Shown: positions 24,983 through 33,531, numbered from the stretch's first letter. The stretch is DNA of 34,476 nt from Bryobacterales bacterium (GCA_016789745.1 JAEUQF010000028.1:1-34476), one strand, 5' to 3'. The notes: generated from the sequence alone by a model not told the origin. Numbers and translations are program-made.

Positions 24983-26188
24983 ATGGTGCGCTACCTGGAG
25001 CCGTCGGCCAAGTCGGTTGCTGCCGGTGGGGCTCTGCGCCTTTCCTGCACGCTCGAAAATCAGGGCGAGCCGTTTCATGTCATCGGCTACCAGATCTACG
25101 ATCCGGAGACCGGCCTCTTCATCCAGGAAGGCGATTGGCTCGACCTTGGCCGTGAGGTGGGCCGTGGCAGTTCGACAACGCTAGACTTGGCATTGCAACT
25201 GCCTGAAGCCGATGGCGTTTACCGCGTCTACGTCTCGCCTCGCAGTGCCGATGGCCGCTGGCTATATGTCGACGGCGGACCGCTGCTGCTGGTCGACGCG
25301 GAAGTAAGCGGCGGGCAGGTGCACAGTCGCTGCACGCAGATCACGACGCTCCGCCGCCTGCGATGGGCGGGCGTGGGGCCGGGTTTGCGGCGCCTACTGA
25401 CCGAGCCTTTCGCTCTCACTATCCGTCACGCAGCCCTGGTGCGCAGCATGGTCCGCCGCGAGGTGCTGGCGCGCTACCGCGGATCCTTCGGCGACGTTGC
25501 GTGGACTGTGCTCCATCCTCTGCTGCTGATGGCGACGTACTTCTTCGTCTTCGGTGTGGTGCTGCAGAGCCGCTTCGGCAATGACCCCAGCCAGACAGGC
25601 TTCGCGTTGTACTTCCTGGCGGGCATGATCCCGTGGCTCGCGTTTAGCGAGCCGGTGGGGCGGTCGCCTTACGTCATCCTGGAGCATCGCAACTTCGTAA
25701 AGAAGCTGGTGTTCCCGGTGACCATCCTGCCGGTGAACCTGGTGGCCTCCGGGCTGGTGACGGGCGCCATCGCATTGGGGCTGTATCTGATCGCGCTGGC
25801 GGGACTGCGCGGGCTGCCCGTGACGGCGCTGGCATTGCCCTTGCTGGTGGTGCCGCAAGTGCTGTTCACCCTCGGACTCTGTTGGTTCCTCGCCTGTCTC
25901 GGCATCTTTCTGCGAGACTTGGCGCAGATCATCGGCTTCCTGCTGACGTTGTGGTTCTTTCTGACCCCGATCTGCTATCCCGAGACCAGCATTCCCGCGC
26001 AGTTGATGCCGGTGCTCATCCAGAACCCGATGTACATCGTGGTACGCGGCTATCGCGCCCTGCTGCTCGAAGGCCAATTACTGACCCCCTATGTGTTTGC
26101 CAAGTTGTGGGCAATGGCACTGCTGATATTCTTCGCCGGCTATGGATGGTTCGCCCGGCTGCGCAAGGGCTTCGCCGATCTAGTGTGA
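24983..26188 (+). CDS. ABC-2 polysaccharide export permease with N-terminal Wzt_C-like domain
   Basis: A 401-residue membrane protein. Residues ~139-401 form an ABC-2 permease of the Wzm/TagG/KpsM type: REVLARYRGSFGDVAWTVLHPLLLMATY, then six hydrophobic segments and a C-terminal MYIVVRGYRALLLEG and YGWFARLRKGFADL. Residues ~1-115 form a soluble beta-rich domain (VAAGGALRLSCTLENQ, VIGYQIYDPETGLFIQEGDW, YRVYVSPRSADGRWLYVDGGPLLLV) that resembles the sugar-binding C-terminal domain of O-antigen ATPases (Wzt_C). There it would be attached to the ATPase, not the permease. I chose the ATG at 24983, four bases after the previous stop. No ATP-binding subunit gene is present in the window. It presumably exports the glycan built by the upstream genes. 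Confidence 0.8.
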   Translation: MVRYLEPSAKSVAAGGALRLSCTLENQGEPFHVIGYQIYDPETGLFIQEGDWLDLGREVGRGSSTTLDLALQLPEADGVYRVYVSPRSADGRWLYVDGGPLLLVDAEVSGGQVHSRCTQITTLRRLRWAGVGPGLRRLLTEPFALTIRHAALVRSMVRREVLARYRGSFGDVAWTVLHPLLLMATYFFVFGVVLQSRFGNDPSQTGFALYFLAGMIPWLAFSEPVGRSPYVILEHRNFVKKLVFPVTILPVNLVASGLVTGAIALGLYLIALAGLRGLPVTALALPLLVVPQVLFTLGLCWFLACLGIFLRDLAQIIGFLLTLWFFLTPICYPETSIPAQLMPVLIQNPMYIVVRGYRALLLEGQLLTPYVFAKLWAMALLIFFAGYGWFARLRKGFADLV

Positions 26189-26232
26189 AGTGAGAGAGAA
26201 TAGTCGGCGATAGCGCGAGGGAGGTGCCGTTC

Positions 26233-27231
26233 ATGGATACAAGAAGAGAGTTCCTGCTTACCGCGGCTGCGGCCGCCATTGCTGAAGACGTCGTTGCCCA
26301 GACCCGCAGCGCGTCGGCCACCGGAATGCCCACACGGCCGCTCGGCAAGTCCGGGCAGCAGGTTTCGATACTGGCCCTGGGCGGCTGGCACATCGGCGCC
26401 GTGAAGGATGAGGCCGAAGCCATTCGTATCATGCATACGGCCATCGACGAAGGCCTGACGTTCTTCGATAATGCCTGGGATTATCATGATGGCGGGTCGG
26501 AGGAACGCATGGGCCGCGCGCTGACGGGCGGCAAGCGCAACAAGGTCTTCCTCATGACCAAGAACTGCGAGCGGGACTATGCCGGGTCCATGAAGGACCT
26601 GGAGGACAGCCTGCGTCGCATGAAGACAGACCACATCGACCTCTGGCAGTTCCATGAAATGGTCTACGACAATGATCCGGATTGGGTCTTCGAAAAGGGT
26701 GGACTGAAGGCTGCGCTGGAGGCGAAGAAGGCCGGCAAAGTGCGGTTCATCGGCTTTACCGGCCACAAGGATCCGGTGATTCATTTGAAGATGCTGGCCA
26801 AGCCGCACCCCTGGGACAGCGCGCAGATGCCCATCAACGTCTGCGACTACTTCTACCGTAGCTTCCAGAAGCAGGTAGTGCCGGTGGCGCAGCAGAAGGG
26901 CGTCGGCGTCATTGGCATGAAGGGACTGGCCGGCGGTACCGGGCGGCTCATCGAGAAGATGGGGCTCACCGCGGACCAGTGCTTCCGCTATTGCCTGAGT
27001 CTGCCGATTGCGTCGCAGGTGGTGGGCATTACGACCATGGCGCAGTTGAAGGCGGATATTGCGATGGCTCGCAGCTTCAAGCCGATGGCGGAGGCCGAGA
27101 AGAATGCGCTGCTCGCGAAGGTGAAGGATGAGGCGAGCGACGGGCGCCACGAGCTGTTCAAGTCGACCAAGACGTTTGACGGCCCGCACCACCGCAAGCA
27201 GCACGGCTTCGAACTGCAGTCCGGTCTGTGA
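26233..27231 (+). CDS. Tat-exported aldo/keto reductase
   Basis: A 332-residue NADPH-dependent aldo/keto reductase. The N-terminal MDTRREFLLTAAAAAIAED is a twin-arginine signal. After a ~30-residue leader comes the barrel: RPLGKSGQQVSILALGGW, then the catalytic tetrad Asp79, Tyr84 (FFDNAWDYHDGG), Lys110 (LMTKN) and His141 (LWQFHEM). Cofactor-region segments GKVRFIGFTGHKD and GVGVIGMKGLAGG follow. The start is ATG 26233 with GAGGGAGGT about 8 bases upstream; a GTG at 26224 is the alternative. It begins 44 bases after the transporter permease gene but probably is a separate unit. Exported AKRs of this type are common in Acidobacteriota; the substrate, perhaps an oxidised sugar, is unknown. Confidence 0.88.
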   Translation: MDTRREFLLTAAAAAIAEDVVAQTRSASATGMPTRPLGKSGQQVSILALGGWHIGAVKDEAEAIRIMHTAIDEGLTFFDNAWDYHDGGSEERMGRALTGGKRNKVFLMTKNCERDYAGSMKDLEDSLRRMKTDHIDLWQFHEMVYDNDPDWVFEKGGLKAALEAKKAGKVRFIGFTGHKDPVIHLKMLAKPHPWDSAQMPINVCDYFYRSFQKQVVPVAQQKGVGVIGMKGLAGGTGRLIEKMGLTADQCFRYCLSLPIASQVVGITTMAQLKADIAMARSFKPMAEAEKNALLAKVKDEASDGRHELFKSTKTFDGPHHRKQHGFELQSGL

Positions 27232-27270
27232 GTTCGCCGGTCACCATGAATCTTCTGCGTTCGCTAACGG

Positions 27271-28068
27271 CTATTTGAGGTAGTCTTTCGGAAAGGGCTT
27301 GTTCACAGTTTGGTTGATGTAGGGGTTGGTCAGTCCGCACCCTGCCTTTGCCAGGTCGCTGTCATGTGGATGGCAGATCCGGTATGCCCACGTGCCCTGC
27401 GCGGTGCCCAGAGCGGATGCGAGGCTAATCGTCTTGGTGCCGACGTTTATTGCCTCCAGCCGTATCCTGGAGTTGGGCGCCGCGGGGAACGACTTGATCG
27501 TCCAGATCCATGGGTTGTGAGTATCCTGCTGGAGTGGTGTGTTGTTCGCGGTGGTTGCCACCCAGATCGTCCCCGCGTTTGCGTCTGTCTGCTGGGCGAG
27601 CGAGACCGTCTCGGTGACGGCGGGCGCCCCACTTGCGTCCAGCGCGCTCAACTGGAACTGAATCGGAGTCTGGGCATTGACTTCAGTCGAAATGTCGAGA
27701 GTGGCGGAACTGACGGCCTGCCCGCTGGTATTCCAAGCAGCGCCATACAGCAACCAGCTGCCAGTTGTACTGCTGACGTGACTGCAGGTGCTTACCTTGC
27801 CGGCAACGAGGTTGGTGGGCTTCCCGAAGTTGATTTCGAAGGAGCCTTCCAGCCCGCCGATCGGTGGTTCGTGGTCTTGCAGTGTCTTTAAGGCGTCCTT
27901 GCACGAGGTGGCCACAGAGCCGATCTTGTAGGCAAACAACGGAAGCGGCGGCACCACGACAGGGGGCTGCGGGCATCCCGTGAGACTGATCAGCGCCGCC
28001 CCAGCGACGACAGCAAGGCCGATACGTCCGGCCGTGCGAGGTAGTCCCGCAATACTTCTTTGTCCCAT
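27271..28068 (-). CDS. Putative lipoprotein, 265 aa
   Basis: A 265-residue protein whose first ~31 residues are a lipoprotein signal: GRIGLAVVAGAALIS followed by the lipobox LTGC with the lipidated cysteine at Cys32. A Pro/Val tether (PQPPVVVPPLPL) follows. The mature part is beta-rich with several cysteines. Repeated Ser/Thr/Asn-rich strands (WLLYGAAWNTSG, TIWVATTANNTP) suggest an immunoglobulin-like or jelly-roll fold. I do not recognise a family. I chose the ATG at 28068: GGAG lies seven bases upstream and the product then starts with the signal. The longer frame to 28272 has no homologous look. The first 79 bases of this gene overlap, out of frame, the end of the kinase gene. Confidence 0.7.
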   Translation of the reverse strand: MGQRSIAGLPRTAGRIGLAVVAGAALISLTGCPQPPVVVPPLPLFAYKIGSVATSCKDALKTLQDHEPPIGGLEGSFEINFGKPTNLVAGKVSTCSHVSSTTGSWLLYGAAWNTSGQAVSSATLDISTEVNAQTPIQFQLSALDASGAPAVTETVSLAQQTDANAGTIWVATTANNTPLQQDTHNPWIWTIKSFPAAPNSRIRLEAINVGTKTISLASALGTAQGTWAYRICHPHDSDLAKAGCGLTNPYINQTVNKPFPKDYLK

Positions 28069-31025
28069 TGTTTCTCCAGTTCTGATTTCTTTGCTAGGAC
28101 AGCATTCTGGTCCCCGAGCCACGCGTTGGCACGTAGAGTCAGGTCGGGGTTGGTACGAGTCAGTGGGTCGGTCAGAATCTGCGGGATGACGCCCTTTTCC
28201 CCACACAGCAGCGCCAGCGGCGCCCACACGCCGGACCTGGATTTGCGGGCCTGCGCGACCGCCCTGCCGCACTTTGCCCCGGAGCGTTCGGCGAACGCCT
28301 CCAACGCCAGCAGCCGGGCTTCTCCGGTGACACTTTGCTCGGGCGCGAGCCGGCGCGCTTCTTTCACATGCCGGACCACAGCGACACGGTCACCCCGGCT
28401 CGCCGCCATCTCGGCCCGCGTGATCTCAATACGGCCTCGTACGCGCTGATCTCCCGCGGCCGCCGAGGAGGCTTCGTTTAGCCGGTCGGCAGCGTCACCA
28501 TACCGGCCCATCTGCCACAGTTGGTCGGCCTGGTTCATCAGCGCGTAGGCCAGATCGGACTTGCGGCCGATCCGGCGATGAATGGAGGCACTGGCGCCGT
28601 AGTGGTTGCGGGCTCGCGGGTAGTCGCCCCGCAGGCTGCTCACGGTCGCCAACCCCTCTTCGGCCAGCGTCTGCAGCTTGTCATCCCGCAGGTCCAGGGC
28701 GAGTTGGCGTACCTCTCCCCATTGCCTCGCCGCGCTGTCGTATTGGCCCTTGCCCACGGCGATGCGCGCCAGCAGCGCCCGCACCTGGCCTAAGTTCGAC
28801 CTCATGCCTGCGTTGTCGTAGAACGGCAGAATCTCCGTGGCGAGGCGTTCCGCCTCGTCGGCGCGGGCCGAATAGTAAGCGACGGTAGACATCAACAGTT
28901 TCCCGCGGGCCTCGGCCTGGCGATTGCGCGCCGCGCGCGCCAGATCGAGAGCCTCCCGCAACAGCGGCTCGGCCTCCTTCCACTTAAATTGCGTAATCCA
29001 CGAGAAAGCGAGGTCATTCAATCCGGAAGCCGACAGCCATTCCAGACGTTTCTCCCGGGCGATGGCCACTCCCTGCGCCGAAAGCGTGCCGGCTGCCTCC
29101 ATGTCGCCCTGCGCCTGCCGCAGCGCACTCAGCCCGAACAACACCCGCACCTGGCGGCTGGCATCGTCATTCGATTCGGCCCGCCGGGCGGCGCGTTGGT
29201 AGGCGGCGTCGGCATCAGCAAACCGGCTGGCATTCCGCAGTGCCTCGCCGCGTTGCAGTTCCACCTCCGTCAGCCCTTCGAAGCGGCCCAGCGTTTCGTA
29301 GAAACCATACGCGGCATCGAAGGAGCGCCAGGCTGCCTCAATCCGCCGATCTTGCGCGTGCAGCATGCCCGCGCGCAGGTGCGCCGCCGGATGATCGTTG
29401 CGTAAGGCGAGCACGCGTTCGGTGGCCTGCAACGCATCGGCGGGCCTGCCAGCTTTCCGGAAGTAATGACCAGCGTCGAGCAGTGCGCCCAGCCGTTCCT
29501 CTCCATTGGTGACATCGGCCAATGCCATGTATTGACTGGCAGCCTCGCCGAAGTCGCGGCTGACGGCGTGTTGCGCCGCAGCCAGCGCAAGCCGCTGCGC
29601 AACCGGCAGGTTGTCGCGGTTGGGCACGGCGGCGTTCACCTGCAACATCGCATCGCGGGCGCCGTCAAGGTCGTCATTTTCGACTAACGTTTGCGCCCGG
29701 CGGGCCTGCGCCAGGACGAAGCGGTTGTCCTTGTCGATCGCGGTCTGGAACTGGCGTCCCGCGGCAAGGTAGGAGCCGTCGTGGAACGCCTCCAGGCCCT
29801 GTCGATACCAGCGCTGCGCCTCCACGGCCGGTTTCGGAAGGCCGCGGTGCTGGTAGGCCCACCACATCGCGCCGGCAATCACCACGGCCAGGAGCGCCGC
29901 CGCAACCCATCTGGTCCGGATATTCAGGTGTGGAACATGGAACCTGCGGCGTTGCGCAATCGCCTCCATCACCTCCGTGGCTGAGGCGAAGCGCTCCTCC
30001 GGGTTGGTGCGCAGGCAGCGGAGAATGGCGGCTTCCCAGGAGGGGGGCAGCGACGCGCGGAACTGGCGAGGGGAGGGCGGCGCGTCCTTCACCTTGCGTG
30101 CGGCCTGTGCCAGCGGCGACTTATCGGTGAACGGCACGCGCCCGGTCACCATCTCGAACAGCACCACGCCGAACGCATAGATGTCGGTGCGCGGGCTGAC
30201 CGTCCCATTCTCGATCTGCTCCGGCGCCATGTAGGACGGCGTGCCGATGGCGTGATGCGAAGCCGAAAGCGTGTCGTGGCCTTCCTGGCCGGGTGGGGCC
30301 TTGGCGAGTCCGAAGTCCAGGATCACGGCACGTGGCGGCCCCTGCGGCGTTGGCGCCAGCATGACGTTGCCCGGCTTGAGATCGCGATGGACGATACCGC
30401 TGGCGTGCGCGGCGGCGAGACCGGCAGCAATCTGGCGGGCGATGTCGGCGCCTTCCCCCAATGCGAGCGCACCGGTGCGGGCCAAGCGGGCGGCCAGCGT
30501 CTCGCCCTCAATCCGCTCCATGGTCAGGAACGTGAAACTGGCAGCGCTGTCCGGATCCTGGTGGCGGAAGACGTCGTAGACGCGGCAGACATTCGGGTGG
30601 CTGACGCGCCGGGCCATCTGCACTTCCCGTTTGAACCGCCCCTGCGCTTGCGGTTCGCTGCTGAAGATGTCGCCGATCAGTTTGAGGGCGACCGTCGTGT
30701 CGAGTTCCTCATCGAAGGCTTCGTAGACTTCGCCCATGCCTCCCGCGCCCAGAAGACGCGTGACCTGGAAGCGGCCGGCCAGCCGGGTACCGGGCGTAAG
30801 GCGCACCGGCGGCTTGTCGTCGCGATGCAGGCCGCCGATCGCCGAGCGCAACTGGTCGATGGCATTGCCGGTCTGGTCATGGCGGCGAAGCAGCGACTCC
30901 ACTTCGGCCCGTAGGGTGGCGTCGGCGGCGCACTGTTGCTCCAGGATGCGTTCCCGGTCGGCCGGAGCAGCATCGCAGGCTGCGGAAAACGCATCGCTGA
31001 TCCGTTGCCAACGCGCTGCGTCCAT
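27990..31025 (-). CDS. Membrane Ser/Thr protein kinase with TPR-like sensor half, 1011 aa
   Basis: An N-terminal ~80-residue helical region is followed by a Hanks-type kinase domain (about 85-360): GAGGMGEVYEA glycine loop near 93-103, Lys115 (VALKLI), the catalytic HRDLKPGN with Asp215, DFG with Asp237, and GTPSYMAPEQ. All catalytic residues are intact. A transmembrane helix near 372-391 (RWVAAALLAVVIAGAMWW) leads to ~600 residues of tandem TPR-like helical hairpins rich in Ala, Leu, Arg (for example WYRQGLEAFHDGSYLAAGRQF). The kinase is thus cytosolic and the repeat half probably periplasmic, able to bind a partner. It follows the sigma-like gene by 58 bases on the same strand, a common acidobacterial pairing. 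The start is ATG 31025. Confidence 0.93.
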   Translation of the reverse strand: MDAARWQRISDAFSAACDAAPADRERILEQQCAADATLRAEVESLLRRHDQTGNAIDQLRSAIGGLHRDDKPPVRLTPGTRLAGRFQVTRLLGAGGMGEVYEAFDEELDTTVALKLIGDIFSSEPQAQGRFKREVQMARRVSHPNVCRVYDVFRHQDPDSAASFTFLTMERIEGETLAARLARTGALALGEGADIARQIAAGLAAAHASGIVHRDLKPGNVMLAPTPQGPPRAVILDFGLAKAPPGQEGHDTLSASHHAIGTPSYMAPEQIENGTVSPRTDIYAFGVVLFEMVTGRVPFTDKSPLAQAARKVKDAPPSPRQFRASLPPSWEAAILRCLRTNPEERFASATEVMEAIAQRRRFHVPHLNIRTRWVAAALLAVVIAGAMWWAYQHRGLPKPAVEAQRWYRQGLEAFHDGSYLAAGRQFQTAIDKDNRFVLAQARRAQTLVENDDLDGARDAMLQVNAAVPNRDNLPVAQRLALAAAQHAVSRDFGEAASQYMALADVTNGEERLGALLDAGHYFRKAGRPADALQATERVLALRNDHPAAHLRAGMLHAQDRRIEAAWRSFDAAYGFYETLGRFEGLTEVELQRGEALRNASRFADADAAYQRAARRAESNDDASRQVRVLFGLSALRQAQGDMEAAGTLSAQGVAIAREKRLEWLSASGLNDLAFSWITQFKWKEAEPLLREALDLARAARNRQAEARGKLLMSTVAYYSARADEAERLATEILPFYDNAGMRSNLGQVRALLARIAVGKGQYDSAARQWGEVRQLALDLRDDKLQTLAEEGLATVSSLRGDYPRARNHYGASASIHRRIGRKSDLAYALMNQADQLWQMGRYGDAADRLNEASSAAAGDQRVRGRIEITRAEMAASRGDRVAVVRHVKEARRLAPEQSVTGEARLLALEAFAERSGAKCGRAVAQARKSRSGVWAPLALLCGEKGVIPQILTDPLTRTNPDLTLRANAWLGDQNAVLAKKSELEKQWDKEVLRDYLARPDVSALLSSLGRR

Positions 31026-31083
31026 AGTGGTTCGAAGGAACCACCAAGTCTACACGAAGGGTGGGGTGGAACGCTGGAGAAGG

Positions 31084-31851
31084 TTAGCGGCCGAACAGCC
31101 GTGCCAGCAGTGGCTTTCTTTCTTCCGGCAGGTTCAGCAGTTTGCGGAAGCGGGCCACTTCTTCGTCCCCCAGCGGGCTCACCGCATGCAGCGCATAGTC
31201 AGCTTCCCGAATGCGGCAGAAGTGATCCACGCAATACCAGCATTTCATCAGGTGGAACTCGATATCTTTCTTGCGATTCCAGGTGATGCGGCCGTCGATC
31301 ATTTCGAGAAAGGCAAGGTGCGGGAGGCAGGCATCGGTCCTGGCGCCGCGCGCCGCATGGCCTAGTGCCCACCCGTGCTTGCGCAAGAGGCCGCGCGACC
31401 AGTTGTCCATGTTGCTCCGCAGCATCTCGTCTCCCCGTTGGCGCGCCCCTTCCACCGTGTTTGGCTCCACGTTCATGACGATGGCCGTCTTGCCGGTGTC
31501 GTACGCCATCGTGTCGAACCAAACAAATTGACGTTCAATGGCCGTGAGCGGCTCAAAGGCCCGGGTCAGAATCTCCAGGTCCAGCGGATTGTCCGCCACG
31601 TTCGGATCGGGGATGATCTGTAGGCGCAGTTGCACCACGAAGTCGCGTTCCGTCGCCGGTCCGGGCGCTGCCCACAGAGGCAACTTCGGATCCTGCAACT
31701 GCTGCACCACCGTCTCCAGCGGCCTCTGCTGCTGGTAATGCTCCAGAAGCCAGCGAGTGACGGGCAGATACGTGCGAACCAGGTAGGACCAGCCGGCGGC
31801 AGCATTGGCGCGGCAGTCCCTGATCATGTCCAAACAAGTATAGATAGCCAA
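31084..31851 (-). CDS. Sigma-factor-like protein with C-terminal His/Cys (zinc-finger-like) motif
   Basis: A 255-residue protein. The N-terminus (CLDMIRDCRANAAAGWSYLVRTY, then PVTRWLL) resembles sigma-70 region 2. The middle (ERQFVWFDTMAYDTGKTAIVMNVEPNTVEGARQRGDEML) resembles the helix-turn-helix of region 4. The C-terminal third carries His200, Cys204, Cys207 and Cys212 (HLMKCWYC, CVDHFC). The spacing HxxxCxxC is that of zinc-binding anti-sigma (zf-HC2) motifs. It may thus be an ECF-like sigma factor with a fused zinc-responsive or inhibitory tail. The similarity is by pattern; I see no strong match. The start is a TTG at 31851 preceded by GTAGGG, with an ATG at codon 9 as alternative. It lies 12 bases after the ALDH gene stop and upstream of the kinase gene. 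Confidence 0.6.
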   Translation of the reverse strand: MAIYTCLDMIRDCRANAAAGWSYLVRTYLPVTRWLLEHYQQQRPLETVVQQLQDPKLPLWAAPGPATERDFVVQLRLQIIPDPNVADNPLDLEILTRAFEPLTAIERQFVWFDTMAYDTGKTAIVMNVEPNTVEGARQRGDEMLRSNMDNWSRGLLRKHGWALGHAARGARTDACLPHLAFLEMIDGRITWNRKKDIEFHLMKCWYCVDHFCRIREADYALHAVSPLGDEEVARFRKLLNLPEERKPLLARLFGR

Positions 31852-31863
31852 GCGACCCTACTC

Positions 31864-33396
31864 TTATAGCTCGAACAGGATACCTTGCGCTAGAGGCAGA
31901 TCGTCGGAGTAGTTCACCGTGACCGTCTGCCGGCGCATATATGCCTTCCAGGCGTCGGAGCCCGACTCGCGCCCGCCGCCGGTCTCCTTCTCGCCTCCGA
32001 ACGCGCCGCCGATCTCGGCGCCGCTGGTTCCGATGTTGACGTTGGCGATGCCGCAATCGCTGCCGCGCGGGCCCAGGAACTGTTCGGCGTGCCTGAGATT
32101 GTTGGTGAAGATGGCCGAACTGAGGCCCTGCGGAACGTTGTTGTGGTAGGCGATGACCTCGTCCAGGTTTTCGAAGTCCATCACATAGAGGATGGGCGCG
32201 AAGATCTCCTCTTTCAGGATGCCCATGTGGGGACTGCCGCGGACGATGGTGGGTTCGACGAAGTGGCCGGGCGTGTTCAGGCGCTGGCCGCCGCAAAGGA
32301 TCTCGCCGCCGTGGTCTTCGACGCGGGAGAGGCCGTATTTAAAGGCATCGACGGCCTTTTCATCGATCAGCGGGCCCATGAGGGTGGTGGGGTCGGAAGG
32401 GTCTCCGACGCGCACCTGGCGGTAAGCCTGCAGCAGGCGGTCGGTGAACTTCTCAGCGATGCCCTGCTGCAGGAACAGGCGGCGCACGGTGGTGCAGCGC
32501 TGGCCGGCGGTGCCGACGGCCCCGAACACCACGGCGCGCAGGGCGAGGTCGAGGTTGGCGTCATCCATCACGATGACGGCGTTGTTGCCGCCGAGTTCCA
32601 GCAGCGTCTTTCCGAAGCGTGCCTGAACGACTTGGGCGACGTGGCGGCCCATGGCGGTGGATCCGGTGGCGCTGATCAGCGACAGGCGTTTGTCTTCCAG
32701 CAGGCGGGTGCCGATGGTGTCGTCGGGGCCGATGATCAGGTTGAAGACGCCGCGCCAGCCGTGCTTGTCGAGCACTTTGTTGACGATATTCTGGACGGCG
32801 ATTGCAGTGAGCGGCGTCTTAGGGGACGGCTTCCAGATGACCGTGTCGCCGCAGACGGCGGCGAGGAGCGCATTCCAGGCCCACACGGCTACGGGGAAGT
32901 TGAAGGCCGTGATCACGCCGATCAGGCCCAGCGGATGCCACTGTTCATACATGCGGTGGCCGGGGCGTTCACTTGGCATGGTCAGGCCGTAGAGTTGGCG
33001 CGAGAGGCCGACGGCGAAGTCGGCGATATCGATCATTTCCTGGACTTCGCCCCGGCCTTCGGCCAGGATTTTGCCGGCTTCGAGAGTGACCAGTGCTCCC
33101 AGGTCATCCTTATGCTCCCGCAAGGCATCCCCGATCTCCCGCACAATCTGCCCGCGCAACGGGGCAGGATGCATCTTCCAGCGTTCGGCGACTTTGGCGG
33201 CGTCATACGTGACTTCGTCGTAATCCTCTTCAATCGCCATGCGGACCGCGGCGATCGGCGCGGCATCTGCGGGATTGTGAGACACCAGATCATCGCCGCC
33301 TGGTTCCTTGATCCATTTGACGCCGCAGGCGCCGGAGTTTACCGGGCGAATGCCGAGCCGTTCGAGCAGGGACGACGTGTGGGTGGAGCTAGCCAT
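31864..33396 (-). CDS. amaB: ALDH7-type aldehyde dehydrogenase (alpha-aminoadipic semialdehyde/piperideine-6-carboxylate)
   Basis: A 510-residue aldehyde dehydrogenase. The catalytic residues are present: Glu267 in LLELGGNNAV and the nucleophile Cys301 in GTAGQRCTT. ITAFNFPVAVWAWN, LISATGSTAMGR and the C-terminal IGTSGAEIGGAFGGEKETGG with GRESGSDAWKAYMRR are the signature of the ALDH7 (antiquitin) subfamily. Those enzymes oxidise alpha-aminoadipic semialdehyde in lysine catabolism; other aldehydes are possible. I chose the ATG at 33396, with GGAGG seven bases upstream, over a longer frame to 33438. A strong hairpin terminator lies upstream, so it begins a separate transcript. The downstream sigma-like gene starts 12 bases after its stop. 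Confidence 0.85.
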   Translation of the reverse strand: MASSTHTSSLLERLGIRPVNSGACGVKWIKEPGGDDLVSHNPADAAPIAAVRMAIEEDYDEVTYDAAKVAERWKMHPAPLRGQIVREIGDALREHKDDLGALVTLEAGKILAEGRGEVQEMIDIADFAVGLSRQLYGLTMPSERPGHRMYEQWHPLGLIGVITAFNFPVAVWAWNALLAAVCGDTVIWKPSPKTPLTAIAVQNIVNKVLDKHGWRGVFNLIIGPDDTIGTRLLEDKRLSLISATGSTAMGRHVAQVVQARFGKTLLELGGNNAVIVMDDANLDLALRAVVFGAVGTAGQRCTTVRRLFLQQGIAEKFTDRLLQAYRQVRVGDPSDPTTLMGPLIDEKAVDAFKYGLSRVEDHGGEILCGGQRLNTPGHFVEPTIVRGSPHMGILKEEIFAPILYVMDFENLDEVIAYHNNVPQGLSSAIFTNNLRHAEQFLGPRGSDCGIANVNIGTSGAEIGGAFGGEKETGGGRESGSDAWKAYMRRQTVTVNYSDDLPLAQGILFEL

Positions 33397-33504
33397 GTAT
33401 AAGCCTCCGGGCCTGGGGGATGCGGCAAGGGTTGCCAATCTGGCCCTGTCTATTCATTGTGTGCCTGATGAGGGTGCGAAGTCAGCCGGGTGGGGAAAGA
33501 AGAA

Positions 33505-33531
33505 GCGCCGCGTTTGCGGGAAACGCGGCGC
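33505..33531 (-). terminator. Intrinsic-type terminator downstream of the RidA gene
   Basis: A perfect 11-base-pair stem (GCGCCGCGTTT at 33505-33515, AAACGCGGCGC at 33521-33531) with a 5-base loop. On the minus strand it is followed by TTCTTCTTTCCCC, a pyrimidine-rich T-tract. It sits 28 bases after the RidA stop on that strand, so it likely ends the Gfo/Idh-RidA transcript. Confidence 0.75.

Noticed and set aside
32089..33402. A 437-codon plus-strand frame antisense to the ALDH7 gene
   Set aside because: It lies exactly opposite a well-supported gene, has no recognisable motif and the biased Gly/Val/Asp composition of a shadow in GC-rich DNA.
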